Shown piece by piece: positions 34,423-43,540 of a DNA stretch of 64,000 nt. Source of the stretch: Desulfovibrionaceae bacterium. GTDB lineage: Bacteria > Desulfobacterota > Desulfovibrionia > Desulfovibrionales > Desulfovibrionaceae. A program made the position numbers and the translations under genes. The stretch is taken from the NCBI GenBank assembly GCA_009783025.1, contig WRHY01000003.1:102806-166805 (forward strand). Direction: 5' to 3'. How positions within the stretch are numbered: the first letter of the stretch is position 1; every line of letters begins with the position of its first letter. The notes under the pieces were generated by a model, which saw only the letters and a list, made by a program, of their open reading frames with translations, ran no database searches and was not told where the DNA came from.

Positions 34423-35315
34423 AGCGCGTAGTGTTGCGCTTGATTTGGCAAGGGATACGGGATCTCTCCCTCAACCCCTGGGCTCAGGTAGCGACCCTCG
34501 GGGCTGTCGCTCTGGTGGCCTTTTTGTCCGGATTGTTTCTCATGGCGCTGACCAGTCTGGATGCCCAACTCGGCATGGTACGCGGGGAAACCGTGTTCCA
34601 GGTGTATTGGCATCCGGGCACGGATAAGAGCCAGATAGAGGAGCAGTGGCAGAGCTACCCGCTGATTCCCGGTTTCCAGTACCTGAATACCTATACCCCG
34701 GAAGAGGCTTTGAGTGAACTGGGGGTGCGCCTCGGTCGCGGCAAGGGAAATCTGGAAAAGAACTTTCCCTTTCTGGCTGAAAAAAGTCCGTTGCCCGCAA
34801 CAGCCATAGTCGCCTTTGTGCCGGATCCCGGCCGCGATCTGGAGCGTTGGCTGGCCGACACAGCCAGGCTGCTGGAGTCGCGGCCCGGTGTGGACCGGGT
34901 GGCTGTAACGCCTCTGCGCGATGAACTCGGCCGGGCCTGGCGCAAGGTCAGCCGCTATGTGGTGTGGCCTTCGGTGGCTTTTTTGACCCTGGTTCTCGGT
35001 CTGATGGTGGGCAACACGATCCGTCTTGCCTTGATCGCGCGCAGTCATGAGATTGAAATTCTGCGCATGATCGGGGCCTTTCGCTGGTATATCCGCCTGC
35101 CTCTTGTCGTGGGTGGTTGCTTGCAGGGGCTTTGCGGGGGTCTGCTGGCGCTCGGTCTTTTAGCCCTGCTGCACGGGCGGATCCGGGATGTACTCAATTT
35201 CCCGCCCCTGCTGATGCAAATCTATTTCCCCCCCTGGCCTTTGGCCACGGCCTTGGTGATCGTGCCCATGCTCATGGGAGGCCTTGCCAGTTGGCTGGCT
35301 GTGCGTAAACAATAG
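34419..35315 (+). CDS. ftsX: cell-division permease FtsX
   Basis: A 298-residue membrane protein with the FtsX topology: a first helix (about 25-45), a periplasmic domain (about 46-175), then three more helices in the C-terminal half. It is coupled to ftsE through an ATGA overlap. Its TAG stop is the first part of a perfect 13-bp palindrome (35314-35343), one of several stop-anchored inverted repeats in the window. Confidence 0.94.
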   Translation: MKRVVLRLIWQGIRDLSLNPWAQVATLGAVALVAFLSGLFLMALTSLDAQLGMVRGETVFQVYWHPGTDKSQIEEQWQSYPLIPGFQYLNTYTPEEALSELGVRLGRGKGNLEKNFPFLAEKSPLPATAIVAFVPDPGRDLERWLADTARLLESRPGVDRVAVTPLRDELGRAWRKVSRYVVWPSVAFLTLVLGLMVGNTIRLALIARSHEIEILRMIGAFRWYIRLPLVVGGCLQGLCGGLLALGLLALLHGRIRDVLNFPPLLMQIYFPPWPLATALVIVPMLMGGLASWLAVRKQ

Positions 35316-35343
35316 GGGCTGTTTCCATTTGGAAACAGCCCCT
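35314..35343 (+). terminator. stop-anchored hairpin after ftsX
   Basis: Perfect stem AGGGGCTGTTTCC / complement with loop ATTT. It begins on the A of the ftsX TAG stop. No T-run follows, so it may protect the 3' end rather than terminate. Confidence 0.7.
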
Positions 35344-35434
35344 TGGAAGGGCGGCAAGAGAGCGCTTCTTTCTCCCTGTCGCGGACAGGGAAGGAGCACG
35401 GATAGGAAGCGCTCCCTTGCCGGTATTTTTTTAG

Positions 35435-35640
35435 TTAACCGACGTTTCGCGCCGTCAGCAGGCGGTTAAAGGTATCCGGCATATCGCGCTGCCGGAATTG
35501 CGGCTTAAGTTGGCCGACGTTTCGCGCCGTCAGCAGGCGGCTTAGGTTGGCCGGCGTTTGCGCCGCCGGAGAGAGCGGCTTACGTTGACCGACAGCTATC
35601 GCGCGCCGGTATCGCGGTTGAGGTTATCCGGCAGGGTATT
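35435..35640. repeat. degenerate tandem array of hairpin-forming units
   Basis: Five to six units of about 37-40 bp. Each has a short GC-rich hairpin (for example GACG/CGTC, CCGGCA/TGCCGG, CCGGCG/CGCCG) and ends in GCGGYTTAAG-like spacers. Units one and three share an identical 27-bp block starting CCGACGTTTCGCGCC (35439 and 35514). It fills the ftsX-BON gap with no open frame; the remaining 35641-35736 shows nothing clear. Confidence 0.7.
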
Positions 35641-35736
35641 CTGCCTTTCTCGACCCGGTGGGCGGGCGAGCGCAACATGCTATATATAAAACAGGGGGCC
35701 GGGTCTGGTCGGAGAAGACGCGACGCATTCCTGTGG

Positions 35737-36333
35737 TTATTGTTTATATGTCAGGTGATTGACGACACTCTTCACACCGCCGGCGTTTTTGGCCACGCCC
35801 TCGGCAAGGTCGACCTGGCCGCGGCTTTCAACTTCCCCGGTCAGAGTAACCACGCCGTTGGTCGTGTCCACGCTGATATCCATGGAGTCCAGGCCGCTTT
35901 GGCCGATAAACCTGCCTTTAACCACCGTGGTAATGGAAGCGTCATCAATATATGCGCCTATGCCTTCCGCGCCGCTGTGCACGACAGTGATGCCGTCGGT
36001 GACCGAACGTACACCCTGGACGCCATGAGCTCGTTTGAGAATATCACTTTTTTCACTGCCGGTTCTGACTGTGCCGGACACGTCGATGACGCCGTTCCGG
36101 GCTTCGGCCGTGATGCCGGAGTGCGTCTCCAGCGCGCGCCTGACCCGTTCGGTCAGGTCACTGTCTGTGACGCCCACGGACATCTGCATACTTTTTTGCT
36201 GAGCTTGAACATATTCGCCGCTACTTTTATCGGGAGCGGACATGGTCGAGTCGGCAGCCGTCGCCGCGGGAGCGATCGCAAGCAACGCCGCTGTCAGCGC
36301 GCCCCAAAAAATCGAGGAGGAATTCTTGTTCAT
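35737..36333 (-). CDS. OsmY-like periplasmic protein with two BON domains
   Basis: A 198-residue protein with a signal peptide (about residues 1-26, cut near ATAADS) followed by two BON domains, about 58-125 (NGVIDVSGTVRTGSEK) and 128-196 (NGVVTLTGEVESRGQV). BON domains bind lipids and occur in envelope-stress proteins. A strong AAGGAGG site precedes the ATG at 36333. The ATG overlaps the stop of a small exported protein gene upstream (ATGA), so they form a coupled pair. Confidence 0.88.
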   Translation of the reverse strand: MNKNSSSIFWGALTAALLAIAPAATAADSTMSAPDKSSGEYVQAQQKSMQMSVGVTDSDLTERVRRALETHSGITAEARNGVIDVSGTVRTGSEKSDILKRAHGVQGVRSVTDGITVVHSGAEGIGAYIDDASITTVVKGRFIGQSGLDSMDISVDTTNGVVTLTGEVESRGQVDLAEGVAKNAGGVKSVVNHLTYKQ

Positions 36334-36599
36334 GGTCTTCCTCCTTGTTTCCCGTTACTGTGGATGGAGGATACAGCGGGTTGAACGCCACCTGCATCAT
36401 GGGCATGACGGATGCCGGTATCGCTCTCCCGCAGGGAATCCGCGCTTCCGCCGGGTTGTATGGGTATATTGTTGTTCACAGAAGGCGCGGGAATGTGTGC
36501 CGGGTCACCCGCAGCGCTTGCGGACCAGCAAATTCCCGTCAGCAGCGAGAACATCAATGCGCCTCGCAGCAGGCCTCTGGTTATTTGTTTCAGGTTCAT
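36330..36599 (-). CDS. small exported protein of unknown function
   Basis: An 89-residue protein with a clear signal peptide (MNLKQITRGLLRGALMFSLL, cleaved near SASAAG) and a short polar mature part rich in Asn, Pro and Gly. AAGGA lies 8 nt before the ATG. Its TGA overlaps the start of the BON-domain gene, so both are likely made together in the envelope. I do not recognise a family. A 12-bp palindrome GTGTCGCGACAC (36644-36655) lies 45 bp upstream and could be an operator. Confidence 0.65.
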   Translation of the reverse strand: MNLKQITRGLLRGALMFSLLTGICWSASAAGDPAHIPAPSVNNNIPIQPGGSADSLRESDTGIRHAHDAGGVQPAVSSIHSNGKQGGRP

Positions 36600-36958
36600 G
36601 GGATATATTCCTTCATACTTGCTTGGGTAAATGATAGTTTACGGTGTCGCGACACTGTATGTAATGAGTTCCATCCGTGTTTGCATGGATCTCTTGGCCG
36701 ATAAAAACTCCTCCCTTGTGTACGCTGTTTCGCGATACCGGTCGGAGCCGCCTGAAACGCCGCCGGGAGGGCGGCCGCCACGCTCTCCGTTGCCTCCGGG
36801 AGGTGGATACACACGGCCTTTACCCTGCGGCCGATGTTTCAGGTCTTCTTGAATATAAGATATTCAATATAGGAAAAAAGGCAATATGTTTTTTTATTTG
36901 TCGGGCTATTTTTCTCGTTCCATCCATGCCCAAGAGGGCAATTTTTTGGATAAAGGTC
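36600..36958. other. non-coding stretch, AT-rich at its right end
   Basis: Upstream region of the small exported gene and downstream region of the CI-like gene. Apart from GTGTCGCGACAC at 36644-36655 and a short TGCCC/GGGCA hairpin plus T-run near 36927-36946, nothing supportable is seen. Confidence 0.4.
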
Positions 36959-37000
36959 AAAAAAAAAGCAACCTCCGCGTTTTGTCACGGAGGTTGCTTT
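36959..37000 (-). terminator. rho-independent terminator of the CI-like gene
   Basis: A 13-bp perfect stem AAAGCAACCTCCG with a 10-nt loop. On the minus strand it is followed by a run of nine T. It ends the transcript of the gene at 37042-37416. Confidence 0.9.
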
Positions 37001-37041
37001 GATCGCCGTCAAAAAGCCTTTTTGGCGGCTGCCTGCATCTA

Positions 37042-37416
37042 TCAGGGCAAAACCGGGGGAGCCTCGCGTTGGCCTGTTCCCGCCCGTCTGAGCAGTTCGT
37101 CGGCCAGATCGCGGGAGGAGAAATGCCGCAATACATCCTGGCTGGGAACAGTATTGAACATGGCAACGCTTTGCTCTTCGTCCATGTAATCTCCGCTGTC
37201 CGTTGTCCGGTTCAGAAATCTGGGCCCGCTCCCGCTCAGGATCCATTCGGGATTCACCCCGCGCAGGCGCAACAAAGTAACAAGCCATTCAGCCGGGATA
37301 CTGTTGCGTTTTTTGGCATCGGAAATAGATGACTGTCTGATCCCCAGCAGGCTTGCCAGTTCAATCTGCGTCCGGCACTCGGCGGCCTCAAATACACGAG
37401 ACAAAGGGCTATTCAT
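37042..37416 (-). CDS. CI-repressor-type HTH protein
   Basis: A 124-residue protein whose residues 1-65 match the bacteriophage CI-type helix-turn-helix domain (AECRTQIELASLLGIRQSSI and the GVNPEWILSGSGP tail). The C-terminal part is short and lacks a visible peptidase domain. GGAGGAG upstream of the ATG at 37416 sets the start. It is divergent from an XRE-type regulator across an AT-rich 250-bp gap, an arrangement typical of phage-like switches, but no phage structural genes are near. Confidence 0.82.
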   Translation of the reverse strand: MNSPLSRVFEAAECRTQIELASLLGIRQSSISDAKKRNSIPAEWLVTLLRLRGVNPEWILSGSGPRFLNRTTDSGDYMDEEQSVAMFNTVPSQDVLRHFSSRDLADELLRRAGTGQREAPPVLP

Positions 37417-37665
37417 CTTGCTCCTCCATGCAATCATTAGCGAAATTGTTAATACAGCTTTTTTTAATTTTTTTTTGTAAAAAAATTCGGAATTCGATAA
37501 TATTTGTTATATGATAATAGTTGATAGGGAAGGCTATTTTCTAGTCTTGCCCTGCGCGCGGAATCAAAATAGAACGTTTAGTACTTATTTTCAATAGAAA
37601 AAATCTTATAAATTGCTAATAAATACAATTCAGTCAAGGCTAGAGTGTTAATTATGGAGGAGTCT
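37417..37665. promoter_or_regulatory. AT-rich divergent regulatory region
   Basis: A 249-bp stretch of very high AT content with long A/T tracts, between the CI-like and XRE genes. It surely contains both promoters and probably operators; single elements cannot be fixed by eye. Confidence 0.55.
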
Positions 37666-37995
37666 ATGAGCGAATACCAAAAGGCATTTGGAAAGAATGT
37701 TCGACGGCTGCGCTTGTTGAGAGGAATGACTCAGGAAAAGCTGGCGGACAGAGCGAACTTGTCTTTGCAGCATGTTGGGGCTATTGAACGGGGAACAGGC
37801 AATCCCACGCTGCTCAGTATGGAGCGTATCTCGGTTGCCCTGCGCGTCAGTATTGAAGAGCTTTTTGCCTTTGAGGAATTCATGCGTTCTCCTGCTGAAA
37901 TCCGAGAGGATCTGCTGCGGCAGCTTTCGCGCATCCCTGATGCGGAAGTCGTGCGTCTGTACGCATGCAACAAGTTGCTTCTCTCGGAATTTTAA
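37666..37995 (+). CDS. XRE-family HTH regulator
   Basis: A 109-residue protein. Residues about 9-62 are an XRE HTH (NVRRLRLLRGMTQEKLADRA, LSLQHVGAIERGTGNPTL), followed by a short helical C-terminus (about 70-109). The start at 37666 has GGAGGAG directly upstream. A Cro/CI-like repressor role is likely; the target is unknown, possibly its own divergent promoter. A long palindrome follows the stop. Confidence 0.85.
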   Translation: MSEYQKAFGKNVRRLRLLRGMTQEKLADRANLSLQHVGAIERGTGNPTLLSMERISVALRVSIEELFAFEEFMRSPAEIREDLLRQLSRIPDAEVVRLYACNKLLLSEF

Positions 37996-38007
37996 CCCGG
38001 CCGCGCG

Positions 38008-38071
38008 GCCCACAACCCCGCCTGGGTATCCCGGTTAATACCAACCGGGATACCCAGGCGGGGTTGTGGGC
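38008..38071. repeat. long perfect palindrome, 29-bp stem
   Basis: The stem starts GCCCACAACCCCGCCTGGGT, is 29 bases long and exact, with loop AATACC. It is 13 bases past the XRE stop. It is too long and too perfect for a common terminator and lacks a T-run; compare the 25-bp stem at 26906-26960. Confidence 0.85.
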
Positions 38072-38130
38072 ATTGTCAAGCCACAAGGCTTGATCTATGG
38101 TGGGCCTTCCTTTTTCACTCACCGTAGTCC

Positions 38131-38280
38131 AGGGCCTGTTAACGCTATGGCCCTTTTGCCCCCTGCCTGCGTCAGAAAAGCTTTTTATTCCGGCCGAGTA
38201 CCATAAGAGTACACTTCCTCCATAAAAAAGTTTTTCTTCCTTGGCAGGAACCAAAATTGCCTGTAGCGTTAGCAGGCCCT
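38131..38280. repeat. structured palindromic repeat, copy R1
   Basis: About 150 bp with outer arms AGGGCCTGTTAACGCTA and TAGCGTTAGCAGGCCCT and an inner stem near GAAAAGCTTTTTAT. The shared core contains GAGTACCATAAGAGTACAC. The same core recurs at 39335, 44427 and 49096 in the same orientation. The right end lies against the asd ribosome site. Confidence 0.88.
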
Positions 38281-38291
38281 AGGAGAGCTCC

Positions 38292-39335
38292 ATGTCCAGG
38301 TCTTTGACAGTCGCCGTTGTGGGCGCCACAGGCGCCGTTGGGCGGGAAATGCTTGCCACGCTTGAAGCGCGTGATTTCCCCGCTAGCCAAATTATTCCCC
38401 TTGCCTCGGCGCGTTCCGCGGGCAGCACGGTATCCTTTAAAGGATCTGAACTCACGGTGCGGGAATTGACTACGGAATCTTTCAAAGGCGTGGACATAGC
38501 CCTTTTTTCCGCAGGCGGCGGCACTTCGGAAACCTTTGCGCCGCATGCGGTCAAATCCGGCTGTGTGGTGGTGGACAACTCCAGCGCCTGGCGCATGGAC
38601 GAGCGCTGCCCGCTGGTGGTGCCCGAAGTGAACGCCCATGCCCTGAAAAAGCACAAGGGCATCATCGCCAACCCCAATTGCTCGACCATCCAGATGGTTG
38701 TGGTTCTGGCGCCGTTGCATAAGGCCGCCTCCATCAGGCGGGTAGTGGTGTCCACCTATCAGGCCGTGTCCGGCACCGGGCAAAAAGCGATTGTGGAGTT
38801 GGAAACCCAGGTGCGCCAGATGTTTAATATGACCGAGCCGGAAGTGGCGGTGTATCCGCACCGTATCGCCTTCAACTGCCTGCCGCATATCGATGTCTTC
38901 CTGGAAAATGACTATACCAAGGAAGAGATGAAGATGGTGCATGAAACCGTGAAGATCATGGAAGATGCGGCGGTCAAGGTCACGGCCACGGCCGTGCGCG
39001 TGCCCGTGTTTTACGGTCATTCGGAATCGGTAAATATCGAGTTTGAAAAGCCGCTCAGCGCCAAGGAAGCCCGGGCTGTTCTGAGTGTGGCTCCGGGTAT
39101 TGTGGTGCTGGATAACCCGGCTGAAAAAATCTACCCCATGCCCATTCAGGCGGCCGGAGAAGATGAAGTATTTGTCGGCCGTATCCGGCAGGATGAGACG
39201 CAGCCGAACAGCCTGAATCTTTGGATCGTTGCTGATAATATCCGCAAGGGCGCGGCTCTGAACGCGGTGCAGATTGCCGAGCAACTGATCCGGGATGACC
39301 TGGTGCGCGTGCCTGATCCGGGCGCCTTCGCCTAG
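38292..39335 (+). CDS. asd: aspartate-semialdehyde dehydrogenase
   Basis: A 347-residue enzyme that reduces aspartyl phosphate to aspartate semialdehyde, for lysine, diaminopimelate, threonine and methionine. NADP-binding VAVVGATGAVGREML (residues 7-21), SAGGGTSE, the catalytic Cys in ANPNCST (about 133) and a CLPHIDVF block are typical. AGGAGA sits before the ATG, at the edge of repeat R1. The TAG stop is the first part of repeat R2, so the gene is exactly bracketed by two copies of the same element. Confidence 0.95.
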   Translation: MSRSLTVAVVGATGAVGREMLATLEARDFPASQIIPLASARSAGSTVSFKGSELTVRELTTESFKGVDIALFSAGGGTSETFAPHAVKSGCVVVDNSSAWRMDERCPLVVPEVNAHALKKHKGIIANPNCSTIQMVVVLAPLHKAASIRRVVVSTYQAVSGTGQKAIVELETQVRQMFNMTEPEVAVYPHRIAFNCLPHIDVFLENDYTKEEMKMVHETVKIMEDAAVKVTATAVRVPVFYGHSESVNIEFEKPLSAKEARAVLSVAPGIVVLDNPAEKIYPMPIQAAGEDEVFVGRIRQDETQPNSLNLWIVADNIRKGAALNAVQIAEQLIRDDLVRVPDPGAFA

Positions 39336-39481
39336 GGTCTGTTAACGCTACGGCCCTTTTGCCCCCTGCCTGCGTCAGAAACGCTTTTTATTCCAGTCGA
39401 GTACCATAAGAGTACACTCCCTCCATAAAAAGCGTTTCTTCCTTGGCAGGAGCCAAAATTGCCTGTAGCGTTAACAGACCC
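39335..39481. repeat. structured palindromic repeat, copy R2
   Basis: Arms GGGTCTGTTAACGCTA and TAGCGTTAACAGACCC pair perfectly. The inner stem GAAACGCTTTTTAT/ATAAAAAGCGTTTC is also perfect. The first base is the G of the asd TAG stop. Confidence 0.9.
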
Positions 39482-39506
39482 AAGAACATTGTAATGGAGA
39501 ATCTTT

Positions 39507-40658
39507 GTGGCTGATCGGCGTTTTTTGTGTTCCTTTGCGTTTTTTTTCACCCTGGTGTCTTTGTTCGCCTTATACGGCTGCGGCGGCGCTGTTGCCGCGC
39601 GCCAGGCCGATGCTTCTCCCGCGCCTGCGGCACAGGCTGCCCCGGCGCGGGAGCCGGGTCCCTCTTCAGGGCAGGTGGCGGAATGCTGGCAGCCCTTGCT
39701 GGAACGGCTGCAAAAGGATCCTGGGGTCAGGAAGGAAACGTTGCGGTATCTGTGCGACCTGCCGGAATATTCGCCGCTTCCCATGGGCGTCAAGGTCAAG
39801 GAACTGTTCACCAGCGCTTTTTTACGCAAAAAGCGTGTGGATGACGGCACGCCGAAACCGCCGCCCTCGCGCATCTATCGTAATGTGGTCACCGCGGCCA
39901 CCGTGCAGAAATGCAATGACTTCCTGGACAGGAACAAGGCTGTTTTTGACGCGGTGGAAAAGAAATATCCGGTGCCGAGGGAAATTCTGGTTTCCCTGCT
40001 CTATGTGGAAACACGGCTTGGAACATACCTGGGCAAGGACAATGCCTTGTGGAGCCTGGCTTGTATGGCCGCTGCCGATACGCCGGAGCGCATGGCCGGG
40101 GGCATGGATGACATTCCGATCACGGACGGGCACAAGGACTGGCTGCAAGCCAAGCTTACGGACAAATCGCGCTGGGCCTATAACGAACTGCGCGCCCTGC
40201 TTGATTATTGCGATACCCATAAGCTGGACCCCTTCAGCATGCCGGGTTCGGTATACGGGGCCATCGGCATCTGCCAGTTCATGCCCTCCAACATTGTGCC
40301 TTACGGCGACAGCGGCAGCGACGACGGCGTGGTGAATCTTTTTTCCGAGCCGGACGCCATTTTCAGCGCGGCCCGCTATTTGAGCAAACACGGCTGGGGC
40401 ACGGACATGAGCGTGGATCGCCAGCGTTCCGTGATCAAGCGCTACAACAACCTGAACATTTACGCCAATACCATCCTGGCTCTGGGCGAATCCGTGCGCA
40501 CGGGCGTGCTCCAGACCGGACCGCCGGATATGGCGGCGACAGTGGCTGTCGCTTCCAAGAAAAAGCCCGCTGCCACAAAAAAACCGACTGCCGCTCCGCA
40601 AGCCAAGACGAAAAAAAAGGCCGCTTCTTCCGGAAAGAAAACGACGGGAGCGAATTAA
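39507..40658 (+). CDS. lipoprotein lytic murein transglycosylase, MltB-like
   Basis: A 383-residue protein with a lipoprotein signal (lipobox LYGC, Cys at about residue 25) and the MltB/SLT family 3 catalytic region: Glu in LYVETRLGTYLG (about residue 168) and YGAIGICQFMPSN (about 249). It cleaves peptidoglycan at the periplasmic face of the outer membrane. The tail from about 350 is Lys/Ala/Pro-rich and low-complexity. The GTG start at 39507 has GGAGA upstream. It converges with the glycosyltransferase gene; the ends overlap by 4 bases. Confidence 0.87.
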   Translation: MADRRFLCSFAFFFTLVSLFALYGCGGAVAARQADASPAPAAQAAPAREPGPSSGQVAECWQPLLERLQKDPGVRKETLRYLCDLPEYSPLPMGVKVKELFTSAFLRKKRVDDGTPKPPPSRIYRNVVTAATVQKCNDFLDRNKAVFDAVEKKYPVPREILVSLLYVETRLGTYLGKDNALWSLACMAAADTPERMAGGMDDIPITDGHKDWLQAKLTDKSRWAYNELRALLDYCDTHKLDPFSMPGSVYGAIGICQFMPSNIVPYGDSGSDDGVVNLFSEPDAIFSAARYLSKHGWGTDMSVDRQRSVIKRYNNLNIYANTILALGESVRTGVLQTGPPDMAATVAVASKKKPAATKKPTAAPQAKTKKKAASSGKKTTGAN

Positions 40659-41767
40659 CTTTCAGGCCCCGGATGGGTGCCTGTGAGCAGTTTGTGCACG
40701 ATGGGCGAGTCCGGTTCCCGCTTCCGGAGTCCGGCAATCATCTCCAGGGCCTCGCGTTTTCTGCCGGTGGCCTTGTGTGTGGCGGCTTCCAGGCAATCCA
40801 GCAAAAAAGCATCTCCATGAAAGCCTCTGGCCATCCGGAGCAACTCATAGTTGCTGTAAGCCAGGCCGGTTTCCAGTCTGCGCCAGCCCTCCTGAAATAA
40901 GGACTCCAGACTTTGCGCCTGCGGGGTGAAGACCATGGCGTCGGTCAGCCTGTCCGCCTCCGCATCCGGCTCAACCCGGTCAGGGTGAATAATCTCTTGC
41001 ATCGGGCCTGTTTCCACATGGTCCCACAGGGAAGCGGAGGTGCAAGTGGTGCCGTCCGCGTCAAAGCCGATATTCCTGGCCAGGTTGTGATTCGGCAGGA
41101 TGGTCAGGCCTTTTTGCTTGAGTGTCGCAAAAAACCACCGGAAGGCCCAGGTCGGAATGTTGTTGGCTTTGGCATGGATGAAGGCATCGGAAAAATAGCG
41201 CGCGGCGGGCGGATAGGGAAAGATGTGCGGCAGGTCTTCTTTGATGAAGCGGGTGAGTCCCTGCATGGAATGATCATAGTGCCGCCATGCCCTGGCCCAG
41301 GTCGCCCAGCCCCAGATGTGGTTGAACCAGGAAAAATAGTATGATCCCTTTCCGCGCTTGATGCCCATTTGAAAATTGCTGGCGCTCACCTGGAAAATTC
41401 GGGGATCATCCCTGTAGTAATCGAGCATGTGGTCGCAGAAAGAGAAAAAATCCGGGTGCGGCAGGACGTCATCTTCAAGAATGATGCCTTCCCGCTCCTG
41501 CTGAAAGAACCAGGTAATGGCGCTCGAACAGGCTACGGCGCATCCCAGATTCTTTTTCCGGAAGAGGGTTTTGACGTCGCAATCCCAGTCAACGGCAGTG
41601 GCAGCCTTGCGCGCAAGCTCGCACTGCCCGTCTTCGCCGGGGCGATCCGGTCTGGGACCGTCCGCAGCGATATACAGCCTGGGCGGCCGGGCTTCCCGAA
41701 TAGCCTGAAAAACCCTGGCCGTGGTTTCCGGCCGTTTGAAAATCATAAACAATACGGGTGAGCGCAT
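40655..41767 (-). CDS. glycosyltransferase, HlpA-like family
   Basis: A 370-residue protein. The N-terminal part has a GT-A-like fold: [17 protein letters not shown] (about residues 7-23), [14 protein letters not shown] and [14 protein letters not shown] with a DxD-type LEDD (about 95). The region [20 protein letters not shown] is typical of proteins annotated as HlpA/hemolytic-protein-like transferases. The acceptor is unknown; neighbours glmM and galU suggest surface polysaccharide. AAGGAGG precedes the ATG at 41767. Confidence 0.8.
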   Translation of the reverse strand: MRSPVLFMIFKRPETTARVFQAIREARPPRLYIAADGPRPDRPGEDGQCELARKAATAVDWDCDVKTLFRKKNLGCAVACSSAITWFFQQEREGIILEDDVLPHPDFFSFCDHMLDYYRDDPRIFQVSASNFQMGIKRGKGSYYFSWFNHIWGWATWARAWRHYDHSMQGLTRFIKEDLPHIFPYPPAARYFSDAFIHAKANNIPTWAFRWFFATLKQKGLTILPNHNLARNIGFDADGTTCTSASLWDHVETGPMQEIIHPDRVEPDAEADRLTDAMVFTPQAQSLESLFQEGWRRLETGLAYSNYELLRMARGFHGDAFLLDCLEAATHKATGRKREALEMIAGLRKREPDSPIVHKLLTGTHPGPES

Positions 41768-41918
41768 TTCTCCCTCCTTTTCCGGCGCGCTGTTCATACA
41801 TAACCGCTCTGTCCCGCATTGTCATGGGCTTTTGGGTAGTGCCCCGGTTCAGCGCTTCTTGATCATTGTGCCGAAGCCCTGTATCACTCATGCATACTGC
41901 AACAGGAACATGACACGT

Positions 41919-43271
41919 ATGAATAAACGTCTTTTCGGCACTGATGGCATGCGCGGCCGGGTGAACCAGTACCCGATGCTGCCTGACATGGCCCTGCGCC
42001 TGGGGCTTGCGGCGGGCTCCTATTTCCGTACCGGAGAACGCCGCCATCGTGTGGTTATCGGTAAGGACACGCGTTTGTCCGGGTATATTTATGAAAATGC
42101 GCTGACCTCCGGTCTGTGCGCCTCGGGCATGGACGTGTTTCTGGTCGGGCCGCTGCCCACCCCGGCCATTGCTTTTCTAACCCGCAACATGCGCGCGGAT
42201 TTCGGCATTGTTATTTCCGCCTCGCACAACCCTTACCACGACAACGGGATCAAGTTCTTTGACTCCCGAGGTTTCAAGCTGCAAGACAAAGTTGAAGATA
42301 TTATCACCGACATGGTGCTTGATCCGACCTGGGAGTGGGATTATCCGGCGCCCGACAAAGTGGGCCGGGCCTTTAAAATCAGCGACGCGCCCGGCCGCTA
42401 TATTGTGGCCATCAAAAACAGCTTTCCTGCCGACATGACCCTGGACGGGCTGCGCGTGGTGCTGGACTGCGCCAACGGCGCCAACTACAAGGTCGCGCCC
42501 ATGGCCTTGAAGGAGCTTGGGGCCGAAGTGGTGAGCCTTGGGGTCGAGCCGGACGGACTGAATATCAACCACCGGGTGGGTTCGCTTCATCCGGACGTGG
42601 TAGCGGCCAAGGTGCGCGAGACCCGTGCGGACATCGGCCTGGCCCTGGACGGTGACGCGGACAGGCTGATTGTGGTGGATGAGCACGGCAATACCCTTGA
42701 CGGGGATCAGATCATGGCCGTTTGCGCCCAGGACCTCATGGAACAGGGCAAGCTGCCGGGCAATACTCTGGTGGGCACGGTCATGAGCAACATGGCGCTG
42801 GAGATATTCATGCGCGAACGCGGCGGCGTTCTGGTGCGCACGGCCGTCGGCGATCGCTATGTGGTGGAGGCCATGCGCGAGCACGGGGCATCCCTCGGCG
42901 GCGAACAATCCGGACATATCGTGTTCATGGATTACGGCACCACCGGCGACGGCCTGCTGGCCGGATTACAACTCCTGCGTATCATGCGGCAGAAAAACAA
43001 GCCCATATCCGAACTGGCCGGGCTGTTGCGTCCCTATCCCCAGATTCTGCTTAACGTGCCGGTGGCGGAAAAAAAGGACTTTGCGCACGTGCCCGCTGTC
43101 ATGGCGGCGGTACAAAGCGCGGAAAAGGCCTTGGGAGAACGCGGCCGCGTGCTGTTACGCTACTCCGGCACCGAGGCTTTGGCCAGGGTTATGGTTGAAG
43201 GTGAAGACGAAGAGCAGGTGGAACATCTGGCGAAATCCATTGCTGAGACGGTAAAAACGGCTTTGCGATAA
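41919..43271 (+). CDS. glmM: phosphoglucosamine mutase
   Basis: A 450-residue enzyme converting glucosamine-6-P to glucosamine-1-P for peptidoglycan and [13 protein letters not shown] at the N-terminus, the phosphoserine loop [17 protein letters not shown] (about residues 94-110), the metal loop [10 protein letters not shown] (about 240) and [12 protein letters not shown] (phosphate-binding) are all present. The start is at 41919 or 41910; both follow an AGGA. Its TAA stop touches a 22-bp-arm inverted repeat. Confidence 0.95.
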   Translation: MNKRLFGTDGMRGRVNQYPMLPDMALRLGLAAGSYFRTGERRHRVVIGKDTRLSGYIYENALTSGLCASGMDVFLVGPLPTPAIAFLTRNMRADFGIVISASHNPYHDNGIKFFDSRGFKLQDKVEDIITDMVLDPTWEWDYPAPDKVGRAFKISDAPGRYIVAIKNSFPADMTLDGLRVVLDCANGANYKVAPMALKELGAEVVSLGVEPDGLNINHRVGSLHPDVVAAKVRETRADIGLALDGDADRLIVVDEHGNTLDGDQIMAVCAQDLMEQGKLPGNTLVGTVMSNMALEIFMRERGGVLVRTAVGDRYVVEAMREHGASLGGEQSGHIVFMDYGTTGDGLLAGLQLLRIMRQKNKPISELAGLLRPYPQILLNVPVAEKKDFAHVPAVMAAVQSAEKALGERGRVLLRYSGTEALARVMVEGEDEEQVEHLAKSIAETVKTALR

Positions 43272-43398
43272 GGTAGTGTCTCAGTTTGGCGTGACACTTC
43301 GTTAGGCTTGCTTTGTGCTCCGGGGCAGGGCCGAAGAGCCCAGCCCCATCGCCCAAAGCTGCGCCTTCCTTGTCTGACGCCAAGCTGAGACACTACCT
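43271..43398. repeat. inverted-repeat element with a different core
   Basis: 22-bp arms starting AGGTAGTGTCTCAG and ending CTGAGACACTACCT pair with one mismatch around an 84-bp core unlike R1-R4. The first base is the last A of the glmM TAA stop. From 43399 to 43540 no other element is seen. Confidence 0.85.
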
Positions 43399-43540
43399 GC
43401 ACTGCTTAAACTGAGGTTCTGCCTGCGATAATCTTTGCTTCCCATAGGCCCTCACTTATGGCATAGTTCTATACGAAAATCCGTTATAATAGCTGTGGTT
43501 TTCTTTAAGAGCGCACCATATTCCAAATAGAGGTCTGCCC

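Noticed and set aside
35435..35640. Repeat array considered as CRISPR
   Set aside because: Units are degenerate and contiguous with no constant repeat and unique spacers, and no cas genes are nearby.
37042..37995. CI-like/XRE pair considered as a full prophage control region
   Set aside because: No integrase, replication or structural phage genes are adjacent; only a regulator pair can be supported.
38131..38280. R-type elements considered as simple rho-independent terminators
   Set aside because: They are about 150 bp with a conserved core and no terminal T-run; galU has its own clear terminator after R3, and R1 and R4 do not follow a stop codon.
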